From contig JAHDWA010000064.1 in assembly GCA_023382535.1 (NCBI GenBank), positions 1 through 55,828 on the forward strand: 55,828 bases of DNA, written 5' to 3'. Of the stretch, positions 41,009-50,410 are shown piece by piece. The notes under the pieces are model-generated. The model saw only the letters and a program-made list of their open reading frames with translations, searched no databases and was not told the DNA's origin. The position numbers were made by a program, and so were the translations under genes. Each line of letters opens with the position of its first letter. Positions within the stretch are counted from its first letter, which is position 1. The stretch comes from Anaerolineae bacterium. Lineage in GTDB: Bacteria > Chloroflexota > Anaerolineae > 4572-78 > J111.

Positions 41009-43063
41009 ATGCCCACTTTAAATTCATCGAAACTCAATTTATTGAATGAGTTTGCCCAACAGTGGCGCGAAGTTGTCGCGAGCGACCTTTTAGTGCTTTC
41101 GCTTGAAGGGGAGGTGCTAACTTATAATAATGGTACCCCCCAGATTAATTGGCGTGACATTCTCCAGCGAGCTTCACCTGACCAGCCTGCCCTTCTGACC
41201 GAAGCCAATCAAAGGCTGCTGGCCGTGCCTCTATTAGATGGACAGGATCTCTTGGGCTACCTTTTGGCCTTTGATGTGGAAGAGACTGATGCTTCGCTGC
41301 TTAGCTGGGGGGCAAAAAACCTGGTCGCTCGCCTGGTGAATGAGGAAGCGCTGCAAGGGATGACCGACGAATTGATTGGGGCCTGGGACCAGCTTGAATT
41401 AATTTACCGGGTGACCCAAAACCTGGCGCTCACCCCGGATTTATTGGCAACGCTTAAATCAATTCTTCAAGAAATCCAGAAGGTGGTCAACACCGAGAAT
41501 AGCTTTGTGCTGCTGCAACGGCTTGACTCATTCGATTGTGTGACCGGCGGCGACTACCAGATTGAGCCGTACCTGTGCCGGGAGTCTTTGCTGAGTACTC
41601 TGGCTCGGACCAACCGGGTGGTTCTGGCCAACGAGACCGCTGTCTGCCGGCAATTCTGGCCCGAAGCGCCGGCTTCAGTGGAAACCCTCCTGGCTACCTC
41701 TTTGATTATCACCGACGAGAATTGCCAGGCCGCGCTCGGCTTGATCAACAAGGCCAATAAAAATTTTACGGCTGGAGATGTCAAATTGCTGGCGGCCCTG
41801 GCCCAGCAAGTTGGCTCCATTATTAAGAATTTCCTGGTGCACCAGCGGCTTATTGTAGAAGAACGATTGAGCCGCGAGTTAGAAATTGCGGCCGAGATTC
41901 AAGAGAGCCTTTTGCCTACCAAGCTGCCCCAAATGGGCGGGCTGTCCATTGCCGTCGTCTCCATCCCGGCCTCAGAAGTGGGCGGCGATTTTTACGATTT
42001 TATCACCGTCAGCGACCGCCAACTCACCCTCATCATCGGCGATGTGGCCGGAAAGGGTATTCCCGCGGCAATGCTAACCTCGGTGACCCGGACGATGCTG
42101 CGGGTCGAAGCCATGCGCGGCGATCTGCCGCACAGCATTATTCACCAGGCTAACAACGTGCTATATCAGGATTTGAGCCGGGCCGACTCTTTTGTTACCG
42201 CTTTTGTGGCCACCATTGATGCCGCCGCCGGCACCCTCAGCTATGCCAGCGCCGGGCATACCCCGGCTATTCTCTGGCGAGCTGAAACTCAAACAACGGA
42301 ACAATTAAAAGCTACCTCCCCTCCGATTGGTATTTTTTATCGGGGCGAGTCAACCCGGACGGTTACCTTGAATCCTGGGGATACCCTTCTCTTTTACACA
42401 GACGGCATTACCGAGGCCGAGTCGCCGGCAGGGGAGCTGTTTGGATTGAGCCGGTTGATCCAGATAGTCGAAGCCAATGCCAACGAGTCGCCGGAGAAAC
42501 TGCAACAACAAATTCAAACTGAAATCACTCAATTCCGTCAAGACTCCCTGGGGCGGGATGACGCTACGCTTTTGGTGGTCAAAATGTTACCCCAGATGGA
42601 CGGGGTAGCGCCCAAGATAAATCCAGTAGTTATTAAAACGGTAGATTTTGCCTATCCAGCGGATACAAAGTATCTCGTCGAAATTTCTAATGAGATTACG
42701 AGTACCTGCCGCCAGTTACCCGCTTTGCCGTCCGGCTCCAAGGCCAACGATTTTATCTACCTGATCGAATTGGCAATTTCCGAAATTTGCACCAATATCA
42801 TTCAGCACGCTTATGGCGGCAAAAAGGGTGAGATAACCGGCCGGATTACCTTGTTGCAGCATGGCGTCTATCTTGATTTCTATGATACCGGCGCCAGTTT
42901 TGACCCGTCTACTATCCCCGAACCCAACGCCAATCCTCATCAATTGATTGAAGGCGGTTACGGTTTACATATTGTCCGGCAGATTATGGATGTTGTCACG
43001 TATAACCGCCACCCCGAGCGTGGTAATCACTGGCATCTGGAAAAATTTGTGCTGTCGCCCTGA
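41009..43063 (+). CDS. GAF - SpoIIE phosphatase - RsbW-type kinase fusion
   Basis: A 684-residue signalling protein. Residues about 130-275 form a GAF sensor domain. About 295-515 is a PP2C-type SpoIIE/RsbU phosphatase: EIQESLLPTKLP, VGGDFYDF and IGDVAGKGIPAAML carry the metal-binding Asp residues, and LGRDDATLLV closes the domain. About 540-680 is an HATPase_c domain of the RsbW/SpoIIAB kind with N box ELAISEICTNIIQHAYG, DTGASFDP and GGYGLHIVRQIMD. One polypeptide therefore combines the phosphatase and kinase that act on STAS antagonists; two STAS genes and a receiver gene follow. It probably sets the phosphorylation state of those STAS proteins in response to a GAF ligand. Expression likely starts from an extended -10 (TGGTATAAT). 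Confidence 0.88.
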   Translation: MPTLNSSKLNLLNEFAQQWREVVASDLLVLSLEGEVLTYNNGTPQINWRDILQRASPDQPALLTEANQRLLAVPLLDGQDLLGYLLAFDVEETDASLLSWGAKNLVARLVNEEALQGMTDELIGAWDQLELIYRVTQNLALTPDLLATLKSILQEIQKVVNTENSFVLLQRLDSFDCVTGGDYQIEPYLCRESLLSTLARTNRVVLANETAVCRQFWPEAPASVETLLATSLIITDENCQAALGLINKANKNFTAGDVKLLAALAQQVGSIIKNFLVHQRLIVEERLSRELEIAAEIQESLLPTKLPQMGGLSIAVVSIPASEVGGDFYDFITVSDRQLTLIIGDVAGKGIPAAMLTSVTRTMLRVEAMRGDLPHSIIHQANNVLYQDLSRADSFVTAFVATIDAAAGTLSYASAGHTPAILWRAETQTTEQLKATSPPIGIFYRGESTRTVTLNPGDTLLFYTDGITEAESPAGELFGLSRLIQIVEANANESPEKLQQQIQTEITQFRQDSLGRDDATLLVVKMLPQMDGVAPKINPVVIKTVDFAYPADTKYLVEISNEITSTCRQLPALPSGSKANDFIYLIELAISEICTNIIQHAYGGKKGEITGRITLLQHGVYLDFYDTGASFDPSTIPEPNANPHQLIEGGYGLHIVRQIMDVVTYNRHPERGNHWHLEKFVLSP

Positions 43064-43320
43064 GAATGGCGATTTAATAAGTTGACCGGTAATCTGGTTT
43101 TCATGCTTCATGTCGGTTGGGAACTGGATTGCTCAAGTAGAGTTACTTTTGAATTCTGAGCTAATACTTGACATACCTACTGTAAATTGCGTTCTAATTC
43201 TTTAGCGATTAAAATAGAGAAGATTCAAACGTTGGCAACTGGTGTTCAACAAAGGTTGAACATCGGTCGCTGAAGGTTGAATACTCACCATAATTATTCG
43301 TATTTATCAGGAGTAGATCT

Positions 43321-43659
43321 ATGGAAATTACTTACAAATCCGCATCCCCTACACTGAGTGTCGTCTCGTTGAATGGAGCGCTGAATGCACGTTCGGCTGA
43401 GGAAGCCAAGCAAGCTTTTAGAAACTTGGTTGAAAAAGGGGTGACCACGGTGGTTGTTGATCTGCAAGAAGTTCCCTTCATTGACAGTTCTGGGTTGGCG
43501 GCGTTGGTATCTGGACTCAAAACACTGGGTGGTGAAGCTTCTAACTTAAAGTTAGCTGCCCCCCAATCGCAAGCCCGCCTGCTCTTTGAGTTAACCATGT
43601 TTGACAGGGTTTTTGAAATACATGATAGCGTGGACGACGCCCTGAACAGCCTACAGTAA
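43321..43659 (+). CDS. STAS anti-sigma factor antagonist, first copy
   Basis: A 112-residue SpoIIAA/RsbV-type STAS protein. VPFIDSSGLAAL carries the phosphorylatable Ser (second residue of DSSG). In its unphosphorylated form it would bind an RsbW-type kinase and free that kinase's partner. AGGAG precedes the ATG. The 257-bp gap upstream holds no gene but has a possible TTGACA box at 43168-43173. The next gene is a paralogue 20 bp downstream. Confidence 0.88.
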   Translation: MEITYKSASPTLSVVSLNGALNARSAEEAKQAFRNLVEKGVTTVVVDLQEVPFIDSSGLAALVSGLKTLGGEASNLKLAAPQSQARLLFELTMFDRVFEIHDSVDDALNSLQ

Positions 43660-43679
43660 AGGCGAAAGGCAAGCCTGAG

Positions 43680-44018
43680 ATGGAAGTATCGCCCCAAGTC
43701 CTTGAGCGGGATATAGTTATTGTTTATCTCAAGGGTAGACTTGATGCCGCCAGCAGCTCAAACGTTAAAGCTGCTCTAAAAGACCTGATTGAAAATGACC
43801 GGCTCAAGATTATTGTTGACCTGCAAGAGGTGCCCTTTATTGATAGTTCAGGGTTAGCTGCCTTGGTATCCGGCCTGCGCATGGCGCGTGAAAAGGGAGG
43901 CAACATTGTGCTGAGCAGGGTTCAAGCCCAGGCTCAAACCGTTTTTCGCCTCACGATGCTGGATCGGGTTTTTACTATCCACCCGACCCCTGAAGACGCT
44001 CAACAGAGTTTACTCTAA
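43680..44018 (+). CDS. STAS anti-sigma factor antagonist, second copy
   Basis: A 112-residue STAS protein paralogous to the previous one; both contain the identical VPFIDSSGLAALVSG with its phosphorylatable Ser. Tandem duplicates suggest two partners or graded responses. It lies 20 bp after the first copy and 6 bp before the receiver gene, so the three form one operon with the SpoIIE/RsbW fusion likely upstream. Confidence 0.88.
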   Translation: MEVSPQVLERDIVIVYLKGRLDAASSSNVKAALKDLIENDRLKIIVDLQEVPFIDSSGLAALVSGLRMAREKGGNIVLSRVQAQAQTVFRLTMLDRVFTIHPTPEDAQQSLL

Positions 44019-44024
44019 ATCTGG

Positions 44025-44423
44025 TTGTATAGTGTGCCAATTACCGTTCTGATTATTGATGATGCCGTCCACATTCGCCGTTTAGTTGCCCGGATGCTCG
44101 ACCAGGCGGGATTTCATACCCTGGAAGCTGCCGATGGTTTGCAGGGTTTACGCATTCTTAAAGAAAGAAAGCCGGATGTGGTAACATGTGATATTTCAAT
44201 GCCCCTGATGGATGGGCATGAATTTCTGATGGTGGCTAAAAGGGATCCCCAAACCCGGCATATCCCCATTATTGTGGTGACAGCCTTGGGCCAGGAAGAG
44301 GAAGCAGCCAGAGCAACGGCAATGGGCGCCAGCGCCTATCTGACCAAGCCCTTTAGCTCCAGCCATTTAATTGAAACGATTTTCGACCAGGTTAAAGAGT
44401 ATCCCAGAGAAAGTTACGGGTAA
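44025..44423 (+). CDS. CheY-like single-domain response regulator
   Basis: A receiver domain of about 130 residues. The acidic pair lies in LIIDDAVHIRRLV, the phosphoacceptor Asp in VVTCDISMPLMDGHEF, the Thr in IIVVTA and the Lys in AYLTKPFSS. No output domain is present, so it would signal by protein contact. The listed start is a TTG; a GTG 9 bp downstream is an alternative, and neither has an obvious ribosome site, so translation may be coupled to the STAS gene 6 bp upstream. A strong terminator follows. Confidence 0.88.
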   Translation: MYSVPITVLIIDDAVHIRRLVARMLDQAGFHTLEAADGLQGLRILKERKPDVVTCDISMPLMDGHEFLMVAKRDPQTRHIPIIVVTALGQEEEAARATAMGASAYLTKPFSSSHLIETIFDQVKEYPRESYG

Positions 44424-44443
44424 AAGAAACAACGCAAACGATA

Positions 44444-44480
44444 AAGCGGAGCCAAGATACCCGGCTCCGCTTTTCTGTTT
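44444..44480 (+). terminator. rho-independent terminator of the STAS/receiver operon
   Basis: AAGCGGAGCC and GGCTCCGCTT are perfect 10-bp arms around a 9-nt loop, followed by a T-rich stretch. Confidence 0.8.
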
Positions 44481-44554
44481 TATCGCGCCAGTTGTTTATC
44501 CTCAATACACCAACGACCCCATTTGATCGAGCGCCCTTGTTACGAGTTCCGCAT

Positions 44555-45841
44555 TCAGTGAGGAGCATACAACCCTGCGGCGTGACCAACGCCTAAAAAC
44601 CCCGCGCTGATCATAACCGATCGAATTACTGCTTCACCAAACAGCCGGGGAGAAGTCAATCCCTGCGCAGTGATTTGCTGCTTTAAAGCCAGCATCATTA
44701 GAGTGATCAAAGCAATTAACTCGCTCCCTCTGCCAGTCCAAATCCGAGTTTGCCGTTTCATCATGGCCTCGGCCGCATGTCTGCCCTGGCTTTGACGCTG
44801 ACTTTCAATGTAGCGCCGCAACTGCGTGACTACAATCCTGGCATCTGTCCCTGCCCCCCGCAGCGTTGCCGAAGCCGCGTTGCGCTGTCTCGGCAGGCCG
44901 ACGTAATACAGCCCCGGCACGGTTGTACTGGTGCCCTGGCGTTGCAGGGCGCGCCCGGCCTGGTCCAATGCGCCCAGTTCGGCTAAATAGGGCAGGTGCG
45001 GCTGATAGCCGGTCGCAAAGAGGACGGTATCCACTTTTTCATGGCGACCATCACCCCAGATAAGACCATCCTCGGTGAAGCGCTCGAACACGGGCCGCTG
45101 GTCAGGCTGCCCTGAGGCAATGGCGGTGCGATAGGTTCCGGCATCGAAGACTGGCATGCTCTGATTGTCCAACCACTGCGCTCGATCAAGGCCGGTCAGA
45201 TTTAACCAAAAGTGAATATCCTTTCCGAGTAGCCGTTGGGGCAGATAGCGAATCGGGTGGCGGGTAGCCAGAGTAACTCGCGCCACCCGGGCCAACTCTA
45301 CCCCAATTTGCACACCGGCGTTACCCCCCCCGACAACCACGATTCGCTGCCGGCGAAACGGTTCTGGCCGGCGATACTCAGCCGCGTGGAGGAGTTGGCC
45401 GCGATAGTCGGCCTGGCCGGGGAAGTTTGGGATATACGGCTGCCCGAAAAAGCCCGTAGCAGCAACAATCGTCCTGGCCCTGTAGCAGCCTTTATCGCCG
45501 GTTATCACCCGAAAGAACCGGCCCGAACGCTCCACCTTGCTCACGCGTGTTCCCGTTACAATCGGCAAAGCAAAATGGGCGGCATAGCTGCGTAGATAAG
45601 CGACTGCCTCTTCTCGCCGGGGATAGCGGTCCGCTTGACCGGGAAAAGGCAGGCCGGGCAGGGATGAATAACGCGCGGGCGAATTGAGCGATAAGCTGTC
45701 GTAGAAATGGGGCCAGGAACCGCCCGGCTGGTCACTGGCTTCGAGGATCAGAAAACGCAGTCCCGCCTTTTGCAGATAGTAGCCTGCGGCCAATCCGGCC
45801 TGGCCACCGCCGATGACAATTGTATCGTAAATCATGCTCAT
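44555..45841 (-). CDS. flavin-containing monooxygenase / NAD(P)-binding FAD oxidoreductase
   Basis: A 428-residue protein of the CzcO/TrkA-like FMO family. The FAD motif VIGGGQAGLAAGYYL lies at the N-terminus and the NADPH motif VVVGGGNAGVQIGVELA near residue 165. ATGYQPHLPYL is the typical third segment. The C-terminal 60 residues add a predicted membrane-associated helix (ELIALITLMMLALKQ). Substrate unknown. It is the last gene of a minus-strand operon, 21 bp after a STAS gene. Confidence 0.82.
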   Translation of the reverse strand: MSMIYDTIVIGGGQAGLAAGYYLQKAGLRFLILEASDQPGGSWPHFYDSLSLNSPARYSSLPGLPFPGQADRYPRREEAVAYLRSYAAHFALPIVTGTRVSKVERSGRFFRVITGDKGCYRARTIVAATGFFGQPYIPNFPGQADYRGQLLHAAEYRRPEPFRRQRIVVVGGGNAGVQIGVELARVARVTLATRHPIRYLPQRLLGKDIHFWLNLTGLDRAQWLDNQSMPVFDAGTYRTAIASGQPDQRPVFERFTEDGLIWGDGRHEKVDTVLFATGYQPHLPYLAELGALDQAGRALQRQGTSTTVPGLYYVGLPRQRNAASATLRGAGTDARIVVTQLRRYIESQRQSQGRHAAEAMMKRQTRIWTGRGSELIALITLMMLALKQQITAQGLTSPRLFGEAVIRSVMISAGFLGVGHAAGLYAPH

Positions 45842-45862
45842 AGGTCCTCTTCCAACAGATGG

Positions 45863-46210
45863 TTAGGCAGGTTCAAACCCGCCGGCTTCAAGAGATAAAA
45901 TGGACATATATTCATGCAAACCGGCCAGTTGAAACAGTTCAGCGTGAAACGGATGTAATCCATAAGCTATCAAAGTGTGGGAGCTTTGCCGTGCCCGCGC
46001 CAGCAGGCTGATAAGCAGGGCAATGCCGCCGCTGTTGAGGTAATTCACCCCGGCAAAATTAAAGTAGATAACGCCGAAGTTCTGGCTTTCCAGGGCTGTA
46101 TAAGCCGCGTTAAGCGCCTCTGCGGCTTGAGCAGTCAGATCACCGCCCAAATTAATGGTCGCCCGACCGGCATGCTGATGTTCGACGGTTTCAAAATGTT
46201 GTATGGTCAT
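45863..46210 (-). CDS. STAS-domain protein, third copy in the region
   Basis: A 115-residue STAS protein. The phosphorylation loop reads VNYLNSGGIALL: the Ser is kept but the preceding Asp is Asn and the next Ser is Gly, so phosphorylation behaviour may differ from the DSSG type at 43321 and 43680. It overlaps the SnoaL-like gene upstream by 20 bp and lies 21 bp before the monooxygenase gene. It may be another target of the SpoIIE/RsbW fusion. Confidence 0.82.
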   Translation of the reverse strand: MTIQHFETVEHQHAGRATINLGGDLTAQAAEALNAAYTALESQNFGVIYFNFAGVNYLNSGGIALLISLLARARQSSHTLIAYGLHPFHAELFQLAGLHEYMSILSLEAGGFEPA

Positions 46211-46637
46211 TCTTTCCCCCTTCCAATGCGATACTGAGTTGCTGCAAAATGCCCAGGATGTCTATCTCCTGCCATAAGTCGGCAATCTTGCCCTCGGCCA
46301 GGCGGAAGATGTCAATCCCTTTCAGGGTAATCCGCTGGCCGGTCGCCGGGATACCCATGAACTCGCCGGTGTGCCTGCCCGTGCTTGACCAGCGGACCGC
46401 CATCTTGTCTCCACTACTGATCACCTCGTGAGTTTTGAGCGGCGTGGTCTCGCTAAAGCTGGCCGCCAGCATGCCGACAAATTTTTTGTAACCGGCCCGG
46501 CCGTTCAGACAAGACGGCAGGTCATGACCGACAAAGTCTTCGGCTAAATGTTGGTCAATCGCCGTGATATTCATTTTTCCAACAGTAAAGACTTCATCAT
46601 AGAAATGCCGGATAAGGGCCTCATTTTTTTCTGACAT
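46191..46637 (-). CDS. SnoaL-like ester cyclase
   Basis: A protein of about 148 residues with the NTF2-like cone fold of SnoaL/ester cyclases: IDQHLAEDFVGHD near residue 30, KTHEVISSGDKMAVRWSSTG, and GIDIFRLAEGKIADLWQEID. These enzymes cyclise polyketide-type esters, but many small NTF2-like family members have unknown substrates. The ATG at 46637 has GGAGGTG directly upstream. It starts a minus-strand operon with a STAS and a monooxygenase gene, and is divergent from the SARP-type regulator. Confidence 0.8.
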   Translation of the reverse strand: MSEKNEALIRHFYDEVFTVGKMNITAIDQHLAEDFVGHDLPSCLNGRAGYKKFVGMLAASFSETTPLKTHEVISSGDKMAVRWSSTGRHTGEFMGIPATGQRITLKGIDIFRLAEGKIADLWQEIDILGILQQLSIALEGGKNDHTTF

Positions 46638-46658
46638 CGTCACCTCCTCGTGTATAAT
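46631..46658 (+). promoter_or_regulatory. candidate promoter of the SARP-type regulator
   Basis: CTGACA and TATAAT are 16 nt apart, in the 71-bp gap and overlapping the start of the divergent SnoaL-like gene. The predicted leader is about 50 nt. Confidence 0.4.
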
Positions 46659-46714
46659 GTGAGGGTCTGTTCATCATCTTAATAAGCAGTATAAATATTG
46701 AGCGTGGAAAAAAC

Positions 46715-49700
46715 GTGGAAAAAAGCGTGGAAAAGAAAGTAGGGGGGAAAACCAATCGGCTGCGCCTGGACTGGCTGGGTACACCGCTCATTAGCTATGC
46801 GGATCAACCTGTCACGTTTCGTACCCGCAAAGCTTTAGCCTTACTCATCTACTTGACCGCCGAAGCCGGTCCCCATAGCCGCGAGAAGCTGACTGCCCTC
46901 TTTTGGCCGGAGAGCGACACGTCCAGGGGACGGGGAATGCTGCGCACGACCCTGGCCCATCTGCGCGAGGTCATGGATACCTTCGCTACGGTCTACCTCC
47001 TGGTAGAGCCGCAGACCCTCGGCTTTGATTTCCAGAGCAATTTTGAGCTTGATCTGCACACGCTTCAGGCGGCCCTGGCGATGACTCAGCGGCAGCCCAG
47101 CCCGGCGGAACGAAAGGAAGCCATTAGCCAGCTTCAAACGGCTGCCGGCCACTATCGGGGTGATTTCCTGGAGGGATTCTCCCTGGCAGATACGCCTACC
47201 TTCGACGACTGGGTCAGCTTGCAGCGGGAAGTCTGGCATAATCGGATGAATCTGATCTTTGACGCCCTCTCCCAATGGCAATTTGAACATGGTGATCTGC
47301 CGGGCGGGATTGAAACGGCGACGCGCTGGAAGGTCCATGATCCCTATGGCGAGGCCGCCCCGCAGCGCCTCATGCAGCTTTATTTTGCCGATGGGAATCG
47401 CAGTGCTGCCCTCCAGGTCTATGAGACTTACAGCCAGATGCTGTCCGCTGAATTCGGAGCCAAACCTGCCCCGGAAATCGAGCATCTGGCGGCCCGGATT
47501 CGGACCAGAGTACAGCCCCGGCGGCTCCCCGAACATGGTCCGCCGGCCCTACTTTCCCTTGATATTAGCTTTGTGGGCCGCGCCGAGGAATTCAAGCGCC
47601 TGCTGACCGCTTACCACCTGGCCAGCAGTGGGCAAGCCCAGGTGGTGATTTTGGCCGGGGAGGCGGGTATCGGTAAGACTCGTCTGGCGACAGAGTTTCT
47701 GCACTGGGCAGCAGCGCAGGGCACCGATGTGTTGGCAGGCCGCGCCTTTGAGACGGGTGGCGAGTTGCCCTATCAGCCCCTGGCTCAACTCCTGCGCCAC
47801 CGACTGGACCAGGAAAGAGACCCGGCTGATCTCCTCTCCGAGACCTGGTTAGCCGAGTTGAGCCGGCTCTTGCCTGAACTGCGGGATCGTTATCCTGACT
47901 TACCTCCACTCCAGCCGGATGAAGGCACCGCTCGAGGCCGCCTGTTAGAAGCCATCACCCGCTTGGGACGGGCACTGGCCGAGCGGGCGCCGCTGCTGTT
48001 CTTTATTGACGATATTCAGTGGGCCGATACCGCTTCGCTGGATGCTTTGCACTACGCCGTGTCGAGATGGATAGAGGACAAGTCTCCTGTTTTGGTGCTC
48101 CTTTGTGCTCGTGACACCTTACTAGTGGCCAAAACTGACACCCCGTATTGGCTCACCGGCCTCAAAGCGAAAGTGGCCGTCACCCAACTGGCGCTGGCCC
48201 CCTTGACCGGCGAAGATACCCTGGCTCTGGTCGCCTCGTTGGAGGCGGGACAAACAGGCGTCAGCCAAACCACCCAAGCCGCTGCTGAGGATAGGTCATC
48301 TGAAACTCACCCCCCGCCCAAATTCAAAGCCTTTGCGCAGGCCCTCTTTACCGAAACGGGCGGGCAGCCGCTTTACTTGGTCGAGACGATCAAAGCCCTG
48401 CTTGAACAGAAGGTCTTGATCCCCTACCACACGACCGAGGGCGTCCAGCGCCTGCAGTGGAGTACGCTGGCCGGCGAAGCCAGCGGACGTTTCCCACTGC
48501 CCCGGATCATCCCTACTGGTATTCGCGAGGCAATTTTGGACCGGCTGTCCCGGCTGACTCCCGCAGCGGCTGCCATGCTCACCGCTGCCGCCGTGCTGGG
48601 GCAGGCCGCCAGCTTCAGGCAGCTTGCCGAGATGTCCGGGATAGATGAAATGGCAGGCTTGGATGCACTCGAAGAATTAATCGCCAAACGTCTGCTGCTT
48701 GACACAAATGAGGCCGACCAGCCTTACCTGGTTGCCCATGATCGAATTCGTGATGTGGTTTATGCAGAAACCAGCGCTGCCCGCAAACAGGTGCTTCACC
48801 GCCGCGCGGTGGCGACGCTCCAGGGGACAGACCCAGCTCGCCTGGCTTATCATGCGCTGGCGGCAGGGATGAATGAGGAGGCTTTTCACTACAGCCTGGC
48901 TGCCGGCGATATGGCGCTCCACCTTTTTGCGGCCAGTGAAGCTGTGACTCACTATGAGACTGCCCGCAAGTTAATGGCCGCCGGTCCCCCGCCCCAGGTT
49001 GACATCGCCGTTTGCCAGCATCTATACACCAGCTTGGGCCGGGCGCTTGAACTGGATGCTCAATTTGAGCAAGCATGGGCTGTCTATGAAGAAATGGAGG
49101 CCGTCGCCCGGCAGCGGAATGCGCCAGCCGTACGGCTGGCCGCCCTGATGGTCCAGGCCACGCTTCGGTCTATACCCTCTCAATCATTTAATCCAAGCGA
49201 GGGGGAAGTCCTGGCAGAACAAGCCTTGATTCTGGCCCGCGAATTGGGTGACTCGGCGGCTGAGGTAAAAATCTTATGGAATCTGTTGAATCTCTACCGT
49301 CCCTCCAGCAAAATAGCGCAAGCCATCGCTTGTGGCGAGCAAGCCCTGGCCTTGGCCCGTGAGCTTAACTTACGGGAACAGATGGCTTTCATCTTGAACG
49401 ATTTGGCGCTACCCTATTGGTTCAGTGGCCGCCTGGACCGGGCCCGCGAGTCCTTGCGTGAGGCTAGTGACTTATGGCGAGAATTGGACAACTTGCCGAT
49501 GCTGACCGACAGCCTGTCCGGGTTGGCTGGCCTGGCCGTTGATACGGGCGACTATGAGCTGGCCCTGACTTACTCCGAGGAAGCCTTCCAAATCAGCCAG
49601 GCTATCGCTAATTTATGGGGACAGTCTTACAGTAAGCTTTCGGTCGGTTACATCTATTGGGATCGCGGCCAACCGGATCAAGCCATTGCCGTCATGCAGG

Positions 49701-50410
49701 AATGTCTGCGTCTGGGTGACTTGGCTAACTACCTCACCCCCCAGGTTGGCGTACGCGCCGACCTGGCGGCTGTCTACGGGGGTCTGGGCGCTATTGAACG
49801 CGGCCTCGAAACAGCCCGCCAAGCCCTCACCATCGCCGAAACCCAAATGCCAAACTTTCGGCCTTACGTCCTGAGCAAACTGGCTCAGCTCTATTTCTGG
49901 CAAGACAATCTTAGCGAGGCTGAAGCTGTTGTTGAGCAGGGAAAAACAGATCCTAACCGGGAAATCCTTCCTTACTATTTCCAACCTGTTATCCTCACCG
50001 AGGTTGAATTGGCGCTAAAGCGAGGCCGCTATGAGCATGGGTTGGCTTTGGCTGATGACTTACTGGCGGCCCTAAATCAACTTGGCCTGCGGATATTTAT
50101 TCCAGAGGCGCTCTATCTGCGAGGACAAACCTTAGTGGCTATGGGGCAAACTGAGGCAGCCCGTGAGACCCTGTTGCAAGCCCAGGCTGAAGCCGAAGCT
50201 ATGGGTTCGCGCCGGATGCTGTGGCAAATCCTGTTGGCCCTCAGCCAGCTTGAAACAGACCCGGCTGAAGTCAAACAGTGGCGCCGGCAGGCCCAGGAAA
50301 TTGTGACCTCTATCGCCGCTAATGTCAGTGATCCTGACCTGCGGACTTCATTTCTCAAATTGCCCCAGGTTCAGGAGGTGCTCGGCAGATCAGGCGAGCA
50401 AGCCGCGTAA
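46715..50410 (+). CDS. SARP/BTAD transcriptional regulator with AAA and TPR domains
   Basis: A 1231-residue regulator. The N-terminus (about 13-265) is an OmpR-like DNA-binding domain joined to a BTAD domain, as in SARP activators (RKALALLIYL, LTALFWPE, then HDPYGEAAPQRLM). An AAA/MalT-like ATPase follows, with Walker A GEAGIGKT at 315-322 and a Walker B-like LLFFIDDIQWAD. The C-terminal 500 residues are tetratricopeptide repeats. This is a large ligand-regulated activator, common in Chloroflexota and Actinobacteria. The start is ambiguous: three GTGGAAAA-like units (46703-46735) offer alternative GTG starts and no ATG exists; I kept 46715. Its 3' end overlaps a sugar-isomerase pseudogene by 21 bp. 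Confidence 0.85.
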   Translation: MEKSVEKKVGGKTNRLRLDWLGTPLISYADQPVTFRTRKALALLIYLTAEAGPHSREKLTALFWPESDTSRGRGMLRTTLAHLREVMDTFATVYLLVEPQTLGFDFQSNFELDLHTLQAALAMTQRQPSPAERKEAISQLQTAAGHYRGDFLEGFSLADTPTFDDWVSLQREVWHNRMNLIFDALSQWQFEHGDLPGGIETATRWKVHDPYGEAAPQRLMQLYFADGNRSAALQVYETYSQMLSAEFGAKPAPEIEHLAARIRTRVQPRRLPEHGPPALLSLDISFVGRAEEFKRLLTAYHLASSGQAQVVILAGEAGIGKTRLATEFLHWAAAQGTDVLAGRAFETGGELPYQPLAQLLRHRLDQERDPADLLSETWLAELSRLLPELRDRYPDLPPLQPDEGTARGRLLEAITRLGRALAERAPLLFFIDDIQWADTASLDALHYAVSRWIEDKSPVLVLLCARDTLLVAKTDTPYWLTGLKAKVAVTQLALAPLTGEDTLALVASLEAGQTGVSQTTQAAAEDRSSETHPPPKFKAFAQALFTETGGQPLYLVETIKALLEQKVLIPYHTTEGVQRLQWSTLAGEASGRFPLPRIIPTGIREAILDRLSRLTPAAAAMLTAAAVLGQAASFRQLAEMSGIDEMAGLDALEELIAKRLLLDTNEADQPYLVAHDRIRDVVYAETSAARKQVLHRRAVATLQGTDPARLAYHALAAGMNEEAFHYSLAAGDMALHLFAASEAVTHYETARKLMAAGPPPQVDIAVCQHLYTSLGRALELDAQFEQAWAVYEEMEAVARQRNAPAVRLAALMVQATLRSIPSQSFNPSEGEVLAEQALILARELGDSAAEVKILWNLLNLYRPSSKIAQAIACGEQALALARELNLREQMAFILNDLALPYWFSGRLDRARESLREASDLWRELDNLPMLTDSLSGLAGLAVDTGDYELALTYSEEAFQISQAIANLWGQSYSKLSVGYIYWDRGQPDQAIAVMQECLRLGDLANYLTPQVGVRADLAAVYGGLGAIERGLETARQALTIAETQMPNFRPYVLSKLAQLYFWQDNLSEAEAVVEQGKTDPNREILPYYFQPVILTEVELALKRGRYEHGLALADDLLAALNQLGLRIFIPEALYLRGQTLVAMGQTEAARETLLQAQAEAEAMGSRRMLWQILLALSQLETDPAEVKQWRRQAQEIVTSIAANVSDPDLRTSFLKLPQVQEVLGRSGEQAA

